Below are positions 11,630-23,900 of a stretch of DNA of 64,000 nucleotides, in pieces (positions within the stretch are counted from its first letter, which is position 1; the number at the start of each line of letters is the position of its first letter). The notes beneath the pieces are model-generated. The model made no database searches. It worked only from the letters and a program-made list of their open reading frames with translations, and was not told where the DNA came from. The DNA is from Oenanthe sinensis. Lineage: Eukaryota; Streptophyta; Magnoliopsida; Apiales; Apiaceae. The stretch spans positions 4,261,501 to 4,325,500 of the forward strand of contig CM053809.1 of the NCBI GenBank assembly GCA_028671895.1, read 5' to 3'. The position numbers and the translations under genes are program-made.

Positions 11630-12450
11630 TGTCTAACTATTTTTTGACCGATCTCTTCGCATGTTTATAGAAACATCTGCACCTTTTACATCAGTTTTTT
11701 GGCTGATGTCTATTATAGATTTAGACATCGTTTTAATGCAGAATTTTGATGTCTTTGCCTCTAATTATGAATAATATTTTACCACTATCATTTCAATATT
11801 GGCATATTAGGTGGTTCATATGCAGTTAAACATCTAACACAGAAGGTAAAAATTTCATTATACATCATTTTTTTAAAAATATTGAAGTCTACCTTGACAT
11901 ATATCATCAGTCTAGAAATATAACTGATGTTTAAGGTACTATTTTACATCGGGTCATTATCTGTAGCCGGTGTAAAATGCCTTCTTTAACATCGGTTTAA
12001 TATACTAAACTGATGTATTTGATTTGATTTAACATCAGTCAAGTAATATTTTTGATGTTAAAGGATGATTTGAACATCAGCTTAATTAATATATATGATG
12101 TTAAACCCCTTTATAAACATCATTTTTTTATTAAAGAACCGCTATAAAATGCCTATCTCACATCAGTTTTTCTATTAATATTAGATATATAAAGTATATT
12201 TTGACATCAATTTTCTTCTTTTGTAGTGATGTCTTTAGTTATGTTATACATCAGTTTTTCTATTAATATTTGATGTATAAAGTATATTTTGACATCGGTT
12301 TTCTTATTTTGTACTGATGTCTTTAGTTATGTTATACATCAGTTTTTCTTAATAAACTGTTGGCGCTTCTTATTTTGCACATCAATATATAAGAACTATG
12401 TGATGTTGTTTTTGCTCTTTTACATCAGTTTAAAATAAGCGTAATGTTAA
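11630..12450. repeat. subterminal repeats of CACTA G
   Basis: About twenty copies of ACATC(G/A)GTTT-like sequence and its inverse AAAC(C/T)GATGT are scattered over 820 bases, many as inverted pairs. They resemble the CACTA-1 repeats although the terminal sequence differs. Confidence 0.87.
12161..12360. repeat. 88-bp tandem duplication in the CACTA G end
   Basis: The block starting CATCAGTTTTTC recurs at 12161, 12249 and 12337, a period of 88 bases. Each unit contains two to three subterminal motifs, so duplication is enlarging the motif array. Confidence 0.82.
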
Positions 12451-12550
12451 TTATGCAAGGTTGCAGCAATAGACCTGTTCATTTGTATATATGCCAAAAA
12501 AATGAAACAATTACCAAAAAACACCAAAACACAAAAAATTGATAAAAACA

Positions 12551-12595
12551 CCAACCATTCCAAACAATATTTCCATTCATTCCATAGGTGGAAAA
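12551..12595 (+). repeat. 45-bp direct repeat, left copy
   Basis: This 45-base block borders insertion H on the left. It recurs at 16894-16938 with about two differences. Confidence 0.95.
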
Positions 12596-15500
12596 TGTGA
12601 TGCCCCCAGATCCGGGGTCAGGAATCCAGGTTGTCACTGTCCAATTTCCACAATAAATAATGCTCATCTGCTTTAACAATTATAACAATTCAACATACAA
12701 GCAATGACCCCTAAACCAAATATACAACTCGAGTTATAGTCTCAGGAAACGAACTTAAAATAATAATAGTTATTATAATCCAACTATAATAAACTCACGA
12801 TCTCATGCTACTACTATCACCTCAACCTGAAGTTACATTAGGAGTAAACAATGTTTCAATATTTATTAATACCTTGCATATTTTACAATAATTATTAGGA
12901 TACTAAACTGAAATCCTATCTAGCTTACACCGCCTGTAGAAGCCTTGAACCCGACTAACTCAAGATCGAGCCTCTCCTTTCCTTTGCATCCCCTGGACAA
13001 GTCTTACTGCAAGATTTAAAGTTACAAAAAGCAAGAATGAGCCAAAGAATGCTCAGTAAGTTATTTATCAGCATATTTCAAGGAAAAGGTGATAGACATA
13101 ATTATCCCAACTGGATATTCAACAATAAAAGTATATAACTTGCAATATGAGTGAAGATGTATAACCAATTATATCTCGGCAATAAAGGAATCAGAGTTCA
13201 CGAGATAAGAAGATATTCATGACTAGAATGCAGTTCAAATTACTGCAATACAACAATTTAAGTTCACAATTTTGGGAACAACAAAATCGATAATTTAGCA
13301 CGATGGTATCAACCACAGAGTACCATTCATTTGAGCATCAATAAGAAAGCAGTTCAAGATACAGTGAAAGAACAAATGAACATTCAACAATTCCTATTAA
13401 CACTCTCAGTAACTAGCACCTTGGCCTTCGTTATAGTGTAGGAACAATCAGGTTCAACAGTTCCCATTAACACTATCCTTAACTTAGCACCTTGGCTTTC
13501 ATTATAGTGTAGGACCAGTGAAAGTTCGAGAGTTCCCATTAACACTATTTTTAACTTAGCGCCTTAGCTTTCGTTACAGTGATAATGTCAAATTCCAATT
13601 GGAAGCGGAGACTATGATTGGAGATTTTTCAACGCCCTACTGTACGCGATGATCAGTCGCATTGTACAATAGAAGAACCAGTCACTTTCTCTACTAGTAG
13701 AAGGACAACTCCTTATCGGGACGTCACCCTAGGCAACTCATGGGCCTTTAATTACGCTGGGTCGTGCGTCACTCGACCTCTTGCACAACCTTACTCCAGT
13801 CCCTGGTGAATATATAACAACATAGCTCAGTCTGGAAGGAACAGTATATCCGAAATTTCCACACTAACAATCATCCTCTCTAGGATTTCAATCATCAGAT
13901 CATAGATTCACTTCCGAACTTTGGTGGAATTAATCTCGTCGTGTGTGGGTTGACTCTTAGCCAACAGATCAACAAAACAAAGTACTCGGTTCAAAAAGAC
14001 TAAAGAACACAACCTGGGGAGTTGTTACTATATTTTATAATAACCTTAATAAAGGGTATTTAATTGGAGCTAGACATAAGTTTCAAAAGACCCAGGTATA
14101 TACGGGAAGAATGTCAGGATTATTGATTCTTTCCCTAATGTGGGGTGGTTAACCCAAAAATAACTGCAGAATATTTTATTGGTAATTAAATAACCAATAT
14201 TTAATTAAAAATAATATTTAAAGCATTTTCCAGAAACTCCATTATATTTTTAAAACGTCACAAAACATTTGAGTAAGGATTAAGGTTCTATACTAACCCT
14301 CAACCCTTAGTAAACCGGGATATTTAATATAATCAGAGTCAAAAAAATTTTAAATATTGTTTTGCTTAAAACAATTGAACAACAATTGTCTTTTAAAGAT
14401 CCCCAGTATTTAAATTATATTAAAATAATATTTAATATTATTTAAAAATAAATAAAGACTATAATTATAATTAATAATTTCATTTTCATTGATCCACAAT
14501 ATTTAAATAATATTTAATTAATATTAATTAATATTTAAATAGTGTAAAGTGGAATTGAAAACCTTTCGGTCATAAAGAAACACGGGATCTCAGACTTTTT
14601 AAATAATATTTAATTAATAATTAAATATTATTTAATAAGTAAAAGAATGGTTGCAAATAATTAAATCGATGATCTTCATTAATCATCTCATAATACTCAA
14701 ATAGATTTTTGAATCGAAATATTCTGGTAGTACCTACTACCGTTGAAAATACTCGACTATCCCCGGTTAACCATCGAGTACCCTGAATGGTAACTCGACG
14801 CACAGAACAGAGGTCCAATCTGATTACATGCATACTCTAACTTTTCGAGAAATTCAGAGTAGCAGAAGAATCAAGTTTTAAATTAACAAAACAGTTCAAG
14901 GTGAAATGGCAATGTGCATTTTCAACAACAACAATGAGCTGAGTAGTTCCAAAATGCAACAAAACTTTATAATCGAAGAACTTATTATAAAGTCAAAGAT
15001 TTCAAGAAATCTTGCATCACCAGAAATTAGCAATATTCTGATATAGAAATAAATGGTAAAGTTAGAAACTTGCCTGGAGTCCAATGATGCTGTTCCACTT
15101 CTCCCACGTTTCGGTTATTCTATAATCATATAAGAACTCACTTTTAGTACACATATGTATGTATTAGGTTAATCATAACTTTATACATTTTACTTCATGT
15201 ATTGCCCGACATTTCACTTCCTCGGGCCTACTTTAGCTATTCATAAAACCATCTTGGTAATGTTTTTTAATCATGTTCCTTACATCTACATGTAGTCATG
15301 ATATTCTTCAATAACTTTCGATACTTGACCGACTCGAGACAAGTCCTCTAACTTGCTCGAAATCGTTTCCCAAAACGGTGGTTTAATCTTTTTCTTATGT
15401 TCATTTTACTCCAATACCCTGTTTTCTAGCATTTTTAATAAATTGGAAATTAATCCATTTGACATGAATCTTTCTCTGAGATCATCTTTGTACCACCAAC

Positions 15501-16893
15501 AACATGACATAAAAATTTCAATTCGAACTAAGGTTGTTAGCTAGGTGAAACAATTCTCCAAAGTTCAATATTTAAGCAATTCGTAGGTTATGAACAACCT
15601 TTACTAAAATAGCTATATCTCCTAGCTCGTTAATCCAATCAACTCACCGTTTGAGGCTACGCAAACTAGACTCCAATTATAACATAGACTCAGAAAATAA
15701 AAAGTCCAGAAATAGTGTTAATCATCCGAACAATTCATCCAAAACAGTTGCTCCAGAATTACCATTTCTGTGAATTATTATTACAGAACTTGCACTCTAT
15801 CAATTTTAATAAATCAGATTTTACTCCTTTTAATCCAATTATTCTTCCCAGGTAATATCAGATGTCCCTATTATTTTAATTAAAAGTTTCAAGATTTATG
15901 GAGTAACCTAACTAGGGTGATCTTAGCCTCAAAGTTCAATGAAAACAGGATTTTTATTTTCTGCGCTACCGTTACTAAATCGGCCATAACTTTTGGCTCG
16001 TAACTCCAAATGACGCAAAATTAGCGCTCAAACGATCTAGAGACTAACTACTATCCAGTGATCTCATCAAATTACCAAGAAAAGGAACAATTCTTCCCAA
16101 ATTTTCTGGACAGTGGGCAGCAGACAGGGGAAGCAAAATTTTGGCACGGTAACGTTTGTATATTCAACATTTGCCTCACTTTAACCTTCTAAAAATCCAC
16201 CAAACAACTTCCATACATTTTACACTACTACTTGGGAATGTACTCAAGACGTCCCAAGCCCAATCACAATTAATCCATACTCCAAATGTTACCAACAATT
16301 CATAGTAATTCAGCCAACAACTCATTCATGCTCTTACAAGCTTATTACCATTACCCATAACTTATATAACCTTAAACAATCATCAATTAAGCTCTAGCAA
16401 GCATCACATATGAGTTTAAGAAATTAGTCACAACTCCAAGTAATATTCATCATCTTGCATTTTCATAAAAATCAAGAGAATCTATGGTTAACTAAGCACA
16501 AGATTTTAGTATGTTGTAGACAAGAAGCATACCTTGATTTTAAGCTACTAAACTCATGAAATGGTGGAAGTTTGCTTGGTATTCTCCTTCCTCTTTTAGC
16601 TATGGTCGAATATGGCTTCTTGGATGGGGAGAGAAGTAATTGCTTGGCTTTGTGTTAAATATGTGATAAAAGAAAAGCTAGGCAAGTGTTTTAATTTTAA
16701 TCAAGTCAAAGGCTTAGTCAATGTTTGTTTACTTGACTTTAGTCAATACTACTAGCTCTTTTAATTACCCATGCAAGTATTCATTCTTCTTGCATTTTAT
16801 AAAATTCGGCTCTTTAATTAACACAAGGTAGTGTTTTGATCTTCGTTTCCGTAACGGTTCGCGACGACGCGATTAACCGCGATTAATTCGTTT
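12596..16893. mobile_element. long LTR-like insertion H, non-coding
   Basis: It opens TGTGATGCCCCCAGATCCGG, matching the start of C (TATAACGCCCCCAAATCCGG). Further inside it shares blocks with C: a segment about AAGCAAGAATGAGC and ATGCTCAG (13029 here, 31246 in C) and an AATTCCAATTGGAAG block (13585 here, 32088 in C). No pol or gag is seen in 4.3 kb. The 3' end typical of the family (GGTTATTACA in C) is missing; H stops after a TTCGTTTCC segment. It is probably a large LTR or LTR fragment of a Ty3/gypsy Tat/Ogre-like family. That placement rests on size and the opening motif only. Confidence 0.6.
13381..13583. repeat. 74-bp tandem repeat in H, three copies
   Basis: Units containing CCATTAACACTAT and a TTAGCACCTTGGC-like block followed by TTATAGTGTAGG recur at about 13390, 13465 and 13538. 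Confidence 0.78.
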
Positions 16894-16938
16894 CCAACCA
16901 TTCCAAACAATATTTCCATTCATTCCATCGGTGAAAAA
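16894..16938 (+). repeat. 45-bp direct repeat, right copy
   Basis: It begins CCAACCATTCCAAACAATAT, like the left copy at 12551-12595, and differs at about two positions. Beyond it the CACTA G sequence continues towards the Ulp1 gene. Confidence 0.95.
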
Positions 16939-17082
16939 CATCCAACATCAATTCTAATCAACCAACAAGTTCCAAAAACTATATCCCCTGCCATGACCAT
17001 AGTACTATATCCAAATAACTACCTTAAATAAGTCAACACCCATGTCAAAATCAATATCCTTCGCAACAATTATAAAAAGGTT

Positions 17083-17959
17083 TTACATTTTGTCCCGGAT
17101 GAAATAAAGAATTTCCAAATGCACCTCGTCGAGCTCCTGCATCGTGTAGGACTTTCGACTCTTGCTCAACCACTAAAAAATGTAATAAATTAATGTAAAT
17201 TAATTAGCCTAATTAATAGTTATCATATATATTCTACTTTTTTTCCAACCAAAACATAAAATATGTTTACCTTAGCAGCGAATGATATTTCCTTATCCAA
17301 AATAATATCTTTTATATAGCGCATGACAACATATCCACATTCTTTACCACCAGGTTGTTTATGATATCCCTGATGCAATTACCATATGTTGTCAAAAATT
17401 GATCAACAAAAAAAATTTAAAGTTGATAGAGTGAAATACTTACTGAGAGATTAGTTATTTTAGGAACTCTACATCCCCTTCCTATCTGAACATTGAAAGA
17501 TTTCAGTGCACTGCATAAGGTATGATACAAGATCAGTAATGCATAATTAGAGTCACGACTAACCGTAGTAAAAAAATAAATACCCTAACAAATTGATATA
17601 TTTTATATTACCTGGATAATGCTATTTCTAATGCAGGAAAATGCGTCGGTTGAGACAAAGGATTGACAAGGTAAATGTCACCATGACACCATCCCATATT
17701 ATGACCAAAATCCAATGGTCACTATTTAGGAAAAAATTGAACAAATAAAAGTCATAATTTACTGTAAAATTACATTGAAATCATAATTAATATAATTGAC
17801 ACTTACTTCTGATTATGCGGCATAAAAAATACATGATCAATATTACCCTCTTTCAACCGATTAACAATATAAGGTTCAAATTCCTTATTGATGGTAAATG
17901 TTGTTGTAGGATCAAAAAACATAAACGTTTCTAAATGATCATTCTATCTAAGAAAAATA
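17083..17959 (-). pseudogene. CACTA-encoded Ulp1/C48-type cysteine protease, 3' exons
   Basis: Five exons can be read on the minus strand with GT/AG borders. Exon 17959 to about 17807 reads FFDPTTTFTINKEFEPYIV and VFFMPHNQ. Exon about 17722-17612 has the catalytic-type DHWILVI followed by a frameshift to GDIYLVNPLSQP. Exon about 17513-17447 has GRGCRVPKITNLS. Exon about 17369-17273 has the Cys motif QPGGKECGYVVMRYIKDI. The last exon, 17083-17172, ends ILYFIRDKM and TAA. His and Cys of the triad are present; the expected Asp in the DPL-like motif is Asn (VNPL). An in-frame TAG lies near 17935. Such protease domains are common in plant CACTA genes. This copy is broken by element A. Confidence 0.82.
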
Positions 17960-19115
17960 TGTTAAGGAGTATACTGAACTATTCATTTGAAGTATATGAC
18001 ATTGTCCTTTTTATCGAGAATCTTGAATGCATATTTTAGCACTGTTTGTATATTATATATTGTGGATAGTCTATTATCAAATGGGATATCAGAAGATTAG
18101 ATTATCAGTGTCTATATATAATATAATAAATGTTCACAGTTTAAGTGGAGTTAAACAAACCACTGGAATGACTGAAGTATTATTTGGAAATAATCTGTCT
18201 TGATTATTGAATAATACTTGTATGCTTTGTGTATATTGAACGTGATTAAAATAGTAGAATTGTTCTTCTATTCTGACAATAAAGAAGAACTAAGATTCTA
18301 TAATATTATTATTGCTTAGGTTCTTAATCCGGATACAGTGATTGACACTTTTATGCAATGCACATATTTTGATTCATATGTGATGTGATTTTTTATTAAT
18401 CACAATATTATGTTTTGGACAATGACATTGCATACAGAGTGGGATATTGACTATAAAAGGAAACCGTGTCCGAAAATATTCGGGTGATGATGTCCTCTTG
18501 AAAACTCATAAAGATAATTATGCTTTAGTCCTGCAGGCATATTTGTTCTTGCATAATTATAAGGTTGAGTGGATGATCAAGGATAAAAGATATTGATTAA
18601 ATTAATTATCAGAAATTAATTTAATTAATGGACATTCAATATCTTAAATATGGGGAATTTAATAAGCAAATAATATTGGAGCTGAATTAAATAATTAAAT
18701 TACGGCATTAGGAGAGGTAGTGCAAATATTAATTCTTTAGTGGATTGAATTAATATTTAATGACATTGGGCTTGACCCAGAATGTCATTGGAAGGCCCGA
18801 CCTAATTATCCAGGATCCCTACTGTAGCCTATATATTCATCTTATTCTCTTCTAGTTAAGGGTTGGAAAAACTAGGGTTTTTGTGAGTAGCCGTTCAAGG
18901 AGGCAACCAAGAACTAGGGTTTCAAGATCTCAAAGCTAGAAGGGAGGCAACCTTGAGAGGATCGAAGGCCACACTTCGCTCAAGGTGAATACGGGAATAC
19001 AGTAGAAGACGTGGATTTGAATCGCTTGGGCCGTAGCGATTAAGGTTAACTTTCTATTCAAACTTGTTCGTTTTCATATCATAAAATGCAGCATCAATGT
19101 TCGATTGTCCCAACA
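17960..19115 (+). repeat. 5' LTR of copia A
   Basis: Starts TGTTAAGGAGTATACTG and ends GATTGTCCCAACA. It matches 44302-45456 throughout with about 40 differences by eye (about 3.5%). A TATATATAATATAATA stretch near 18113 could serve as a TATA box. Confidence 0.97.
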
Positions 19116-19117
19116 AT

Positions 19118-19131
19118 TGGCATCAAGAGCC
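19118..19131 (+). other. primer-binding site of copia A
   Basis: TGGCATCAAGAGCC begins two bases after the LTR. It resembles the usual initiator-Met primer site TGGTATCAGAGC with one substitution and one inserted base. Confidence 0.8.
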
Positions 19132-20751
19132 AGGTTCTAGGGTTCTGCGTTATATGATATGATGTCCATGTCGTAATTATGTATATATATAGTGGTGGGT
19201 TTGTATTGTTTTTTGATGCAGGTTGTTATCCACTATTATGGCCATGGTTGTAATTATGTTTTTGGATCCCACGTGGTTTATCGTGGTTGTAAATTAAATC
19301 ATGAGGGTTGATCATGATTAGTTTTAAATTTTAATTTCTACTTTGATTGTAATCATGTAATTTGAATTGTATTCAATTTAGATTATGATCTGATGTAATA
19401 TAATAGATTTTTCTGTTGTATATGTCGTATGTAATTGTTTGATCAACGAAGATGCGAGAAACAGAGTTCTTCCGCTGCTATATGATGTTTTCATGGTTGC
19501 TTCGCTGTTCTGGCTACAGATTTTGCATACGATATCTGATTGGGGCGAATAATACCATTTAAGAAATGGCGGAACGAGACCTACAGGATGAGATGGAAGC
19601 CATCTCCAGATTTTTCAAGCCATTCTGAGCTTGTTTAGGCAGTCAAACAAGCGGCTGAAAATTTTCGAAAATTTATCGATGGATGATTTTGAAGATTATT
19701 CTTCGGGGCCATAATAGTGGATGTATTTTATTATGTTTTACGTAATGTTTGCTTATCTTGATTATTGCTACTATGTGTTCCATGTTTATTTGTTATGCCA
19801 TGTGATACTAACCCTTCGTATGCTAGAACGACATGGACATAGGGTTGTTTTATTATGCTTTAAACATGATGAGTATGCTGCTATGTTATGTGTTATATGT
19901 ATTGTTATTATGATACATGTGGACTGCAAAAAAAATGACATAGGGCGATGCATCTAGATAAAATCCTCATAGTAAAATACTAAGTGGGAGAGGGAATTAA
20001 TTTGGTATTAAATCCCATGGTCTCCATTATTATTTGTATGTAATTTAACATTAAGGCGAATATAAATTATGTATACGTCACCCATCGTGGCATGTAATTT
20101 ATGGTGTCTAGAGTGTTATGGAAATTACTAGAACAAACTTCTAAAATTAATTATGAATATTGGAAGGTACACATGTCACCCAACGTGGCGTACTAAGTTT
20201 CATAGAATTCAAATAATAAAAAGATTCCCTCTTTTTTGATAGATTTCACGCTCAACTAGGAAGAGAATCTAAAATAACACATTTTTGAGTATTCTTGTGT
20301 TGGTGTCTAGGAAAGTGTGCAGCTTACCTGGCCATTTAGATTGGTGTCTAGAAAAGTGGTTAGCCTCTTGGCAATGCTTCCACCGGCCTGTCCAGTCAGT
20401 CTGAATACTCTTTAGATTTGTAATTTTAGTAGTATCTTATTGTTAGGAGCAAGAATTTATCATAGTCAAAAGGCGCATCTGGTATTATTATTATTATTAA
20501 TTTAAGATTTAATAATGGTATACACTTAGCTATGAAAAATAATATAGATCACCCTAACGTGGCTAATTATTTAGTAGTAGGACCGAAGTAACATTTAAAT
20601 AAATTTAGGTGGTATATAAGTCACCCAACGTGGCATACCGGAAACCTATGGTGTTTAAGTGTTGGTGTTTTAATTTTAAATAATTGTTAGAGGAACTAAT
20701 TTTTTTAAACACCCTCTAATTATGTGTTATATGTATGATTCTCAGGATATA
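19132..20751 (+). other. untranslated leader of copia A
   Basis: About 1.6 kb lies between the primer-binding site and gag. No credible coding frame is seen; an open frame at 19721-19957 lacks any domain. It carries a dispersed CACCCAACGTGGC motif (listed separately) and repeated GGTGTCTAG phrases near 20102, 20304, 20342 and 20650. Confidence 0.7.
20079..20640 (+). promoter_or_regulatory. dispersed CACCCAACGTGGC motif in the A leader
   Basis: Four near-identical copies begin at 20079, 20177, 20550 and 20622. Three contain ACGTGGC, which matches the core of plant abscisic-acid-response (ABRE/G-box type) elements. Whether they act as enhancers inside the transcribed leader is inference. Confidence 0.5.
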
Positions 20752-23700
20752 ATGGGCTTTAATCCACATTTTACTATACTTAAGGATAACAAACTTACTG
20801 GACCTAACTATATTGAATGGAAACGTAATTTGGACATTGTGTTGACTGCTGAGGAGTACAAATTTGTCATTAATGAACCCAAGCCAGAGGAGCCTGATGA
20901 GAATGCTTCTGAAGTTGAGAAGGAGTATTATAAGAAGTGGACTAAGGCTAATGAGATGTTGTGATGTTACATTCTGGCAGCAATGTCAGGTGTTTTGCAG
21001 CATCAGCATCAGGCTATGACCACTGCTTCAGATAACTCTTTAATCTCAAAGAACTTTTTGGAGATCAGAATAGGGCTGCAAGGCAAGTAGCAATGAAAGC
21101 TTTAATGAACACTCAGATGGATGAAGGGACATCTTTAAGGGATCATGTTCTCAAGATGATGTCACATCTGAATGAGATGGAGATCCTTGGTGCTGAGGTT
21201 GATGGGGAACCCAGATCGATATCATCCTTATGAGTTTACCCAAAAGTTTTGAGCAGTTCCGCTTGAATTACACCATGAACAAGAGGATGTATAGTCTTGC
21301 GGAACTTCTGACAGAACCTCAGGCAGCTGAAGGACTTTTTCAGCAGAGTGTTCAAGTCAATGTGGCTGAGAAATCTTCTTCTTCTAAGCCGAAAGCCAAG
21401 AAGAAGAAAAAGGCTCAGACACAAAAAGTTGTGAAAGCTGTGGGAGTTCAAAGTGGTGTTGTGAAAAAGCCCAAGGGCAAGTGCTTCAGGTGCAAGCAGT
21501 CGGGTCACTGGAAACAGGATTGTCCTCTTCTTAAGAAGAAAAACAATACTGGTATGTCTCTTTCTCTAGTTAGAGAAACATATATAGCGGCAATATCTAC
21601 GAGCACTTGGTGTGTAGATACAGGAGCCACTGATCATGTTTGTAATTCTATGTAGGGGTTCCAGCAATTCAGAATGCTTAGAGATGGCGAGATATATGTG
21701 TTCATGGGAGATGCTACGAAAGTAGCAGTAGTTGCAGTGGGAGATGTTAATTTATGTTTTGGTGATGATAAGAGTTTAGTTTTGAACAATTGTCTTTATG
21801 TACCTTCATTTAGAAGGAATTTAATTTTGATTTCTAAACTTGCTTTGGATGGTTATAATATTTGTTTGGATCATAATGTTTCTATTATGAGGAATAAACT
21901 CGTTATATGTTCTGGTACATTGCAAGACAATTTATACATAATCACTCCTAATCAACCTGCACTGCACCTACAATGTAGGGTGTTAAATAACACATCTTCT
22001 ATCACTACTAAAAGAAAGGAACCTTCTTCTTTGAACCAAACATATCTTTGGCACTTAAGATTAGGTCATATTAACTTGAGGAGGATTCAAAGACTGGTAG
22101 TAGATGGGCCTTTAGGCTCGTTGGCAGTAGAGCCATTTCCAGTCTGTGAATCCTGTTTGGAAGGTAAAATGACCACTAGGCCTTTTAAGGCAAAGGGGAA
22201 TAGAGCCAAAGAAGTGTTAGAACTGATTCATACTGATTTATGTGGACCCATGAATATTCTAGCAAGAGGTGGTTATGAATATTTTATCACTTTTATCGAT
22301 GATTATTCTAGATATGGATACATTTATTTGTTGCGCCGTAAATTAGAGTGCTTTGACAAGTTCAAGGAGTACAAAACTGTAACGGAGAAGCGATATGGAA
22401 AATGTATCAAGTCACTACGATCAGATCGTGGTGGCGAATACTTACTTGGAGAATTTAGGGATTACTTATCAAAGAATGGGATCATGTCTCAGTTGACTGC
22501 ACCTGGAACACCCCAACAGAATGGTGTAGCGGAGAGAATGAATCGTACTCTTTTGGAGAGTGTTAGATCGATGATGAGTTATTCAGAATTACCCAAGTCG
22601 TTTTGGGGACATGCTTTAGAAACAGCAGCTATCTTTTGAATTTAGTTCCTTCTAAGTCAGTTCCTAAGACTCCAAAAGAATTGTGGACTGGTTCAAAACC
22701 TAGTCTAAGACATATTCGGATATGGGGTTGTCCAGCACATGTGTTGAACAAGAACGTGACTAAGTTGGAATCTCGTACAGAAGTAAGTCTTTTTGTAGGC
22801 TATCCTATGGGAATGAAATGATATTTATTTTATAGTCCTAAGGATCGGGATGTCATTGTTAGTACCAATGCTAGATTCCTAGAGGAGGACTATATGATGA
22901 ACCATAAACCCATGAGCAGTGTCGTTTTAGAGGAACTCGTGGGAGAGACAAATAATGAACAAGTGCCAATAGTACAAGTAGAACAGCCACAAGAGAACAC
23001 ACAACCTATCACTAATACCACACCGGTGTCTCGTCGTAGTGGGAGGGTTATTCATAAACCCAGAAGATTCATGTTATTGGGAGAGTCTTCGAACTTAGTT
23101 TCTGAGGAACATGATGAGGATCCCATGACATACGAGGAAGCACTGCAAGACAAAGATGCAGATCTATGGCAAAAAGCAATGAAATCTGAGATGGAATCTA
23201 TGTATTCAAATCAAGTCTGGGAGCTCGTGGAACCACCCAAAGGTGTAAAACCCATTAGATGTAAGTGGATCTACAAGAGAAAAAGAGGATCTGACAAAAA
23301 GGTAAAAGCTTGGAAAGCAAGACTTGTTGCGAAAGGGTATACTCAGAAAGAAGGGATCGATTATGAGGAAACCTTTTCACCAGTAGTCATGCTAAAGTCG
23401 ATCCGGATTCTTTTATCTATAACAGCTCATCTCGATTATGAGATTTGGCAAATGGATGCCAAGACAGCTTTCCTAAATGGGAGTCTTGATGATGAGATCA
23501 TCTATATGCAACAACCAAAAGGATTCATTAAGGAAGGCCAAGAGCATCTGGTATGTAAGCTTAAGAAGTCCATTTATGGACTTAAACAAGCTTCTAGGAA
23601 TTAGAATATTCGCTTTGATCAGGTAATCCAGTCATACGGATTTGATCAATGTCAAAGCGAGTCGTGTGTGTACGAGAAAAGTGAAGGCAGTTCAGTGACT

Positions 23701-23900
23701 TTTCTAGTGCTATACGTAGATGATATTTTACTCATTGGAAACAATGTAGGGATGTTATCAGCGGTAAAGGCATGGTTGTTCAAACAGTTCAAAATGAAGG
23801 ACTTAGGTGAAGCGGCATACATCCTTGGGATCAAAGTTATAAGGGATCGCAAGAAAAGGATGTTGGCTTTATCCCAAGAGCCCTACATTGATGAGGTATT
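20752..23900 (+). pseudogene. copia A gag-pol, first part (gag to mid-RT)
   Basis: Gag starts at an ATG at 20752 (an in-frame upstream ATG at 20722 is possible) with the LTGPNYIEWKRNLDIVL block. Frames shift near 20960 and 21228. A CCHC zinc knuckle lies at 21482-21523. The protease active site DTG is at 21617-21625, with a TAG stop shortly after, near 21653. The pre-integrase His/Cys domain is near 22040-22180. The integrase core shows DLCGP, the SDRGGEY motif and the PQQNGVAERMNRT glutamate. A frameshift near 22630 and stops near 22820 and 23603 interrupt it. RT carries IYGLKQAS and the catalytic YVDD at 23713-23724. The frame is cut by Sirevirus B and resumes at 43849. Confidence 0.93.
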
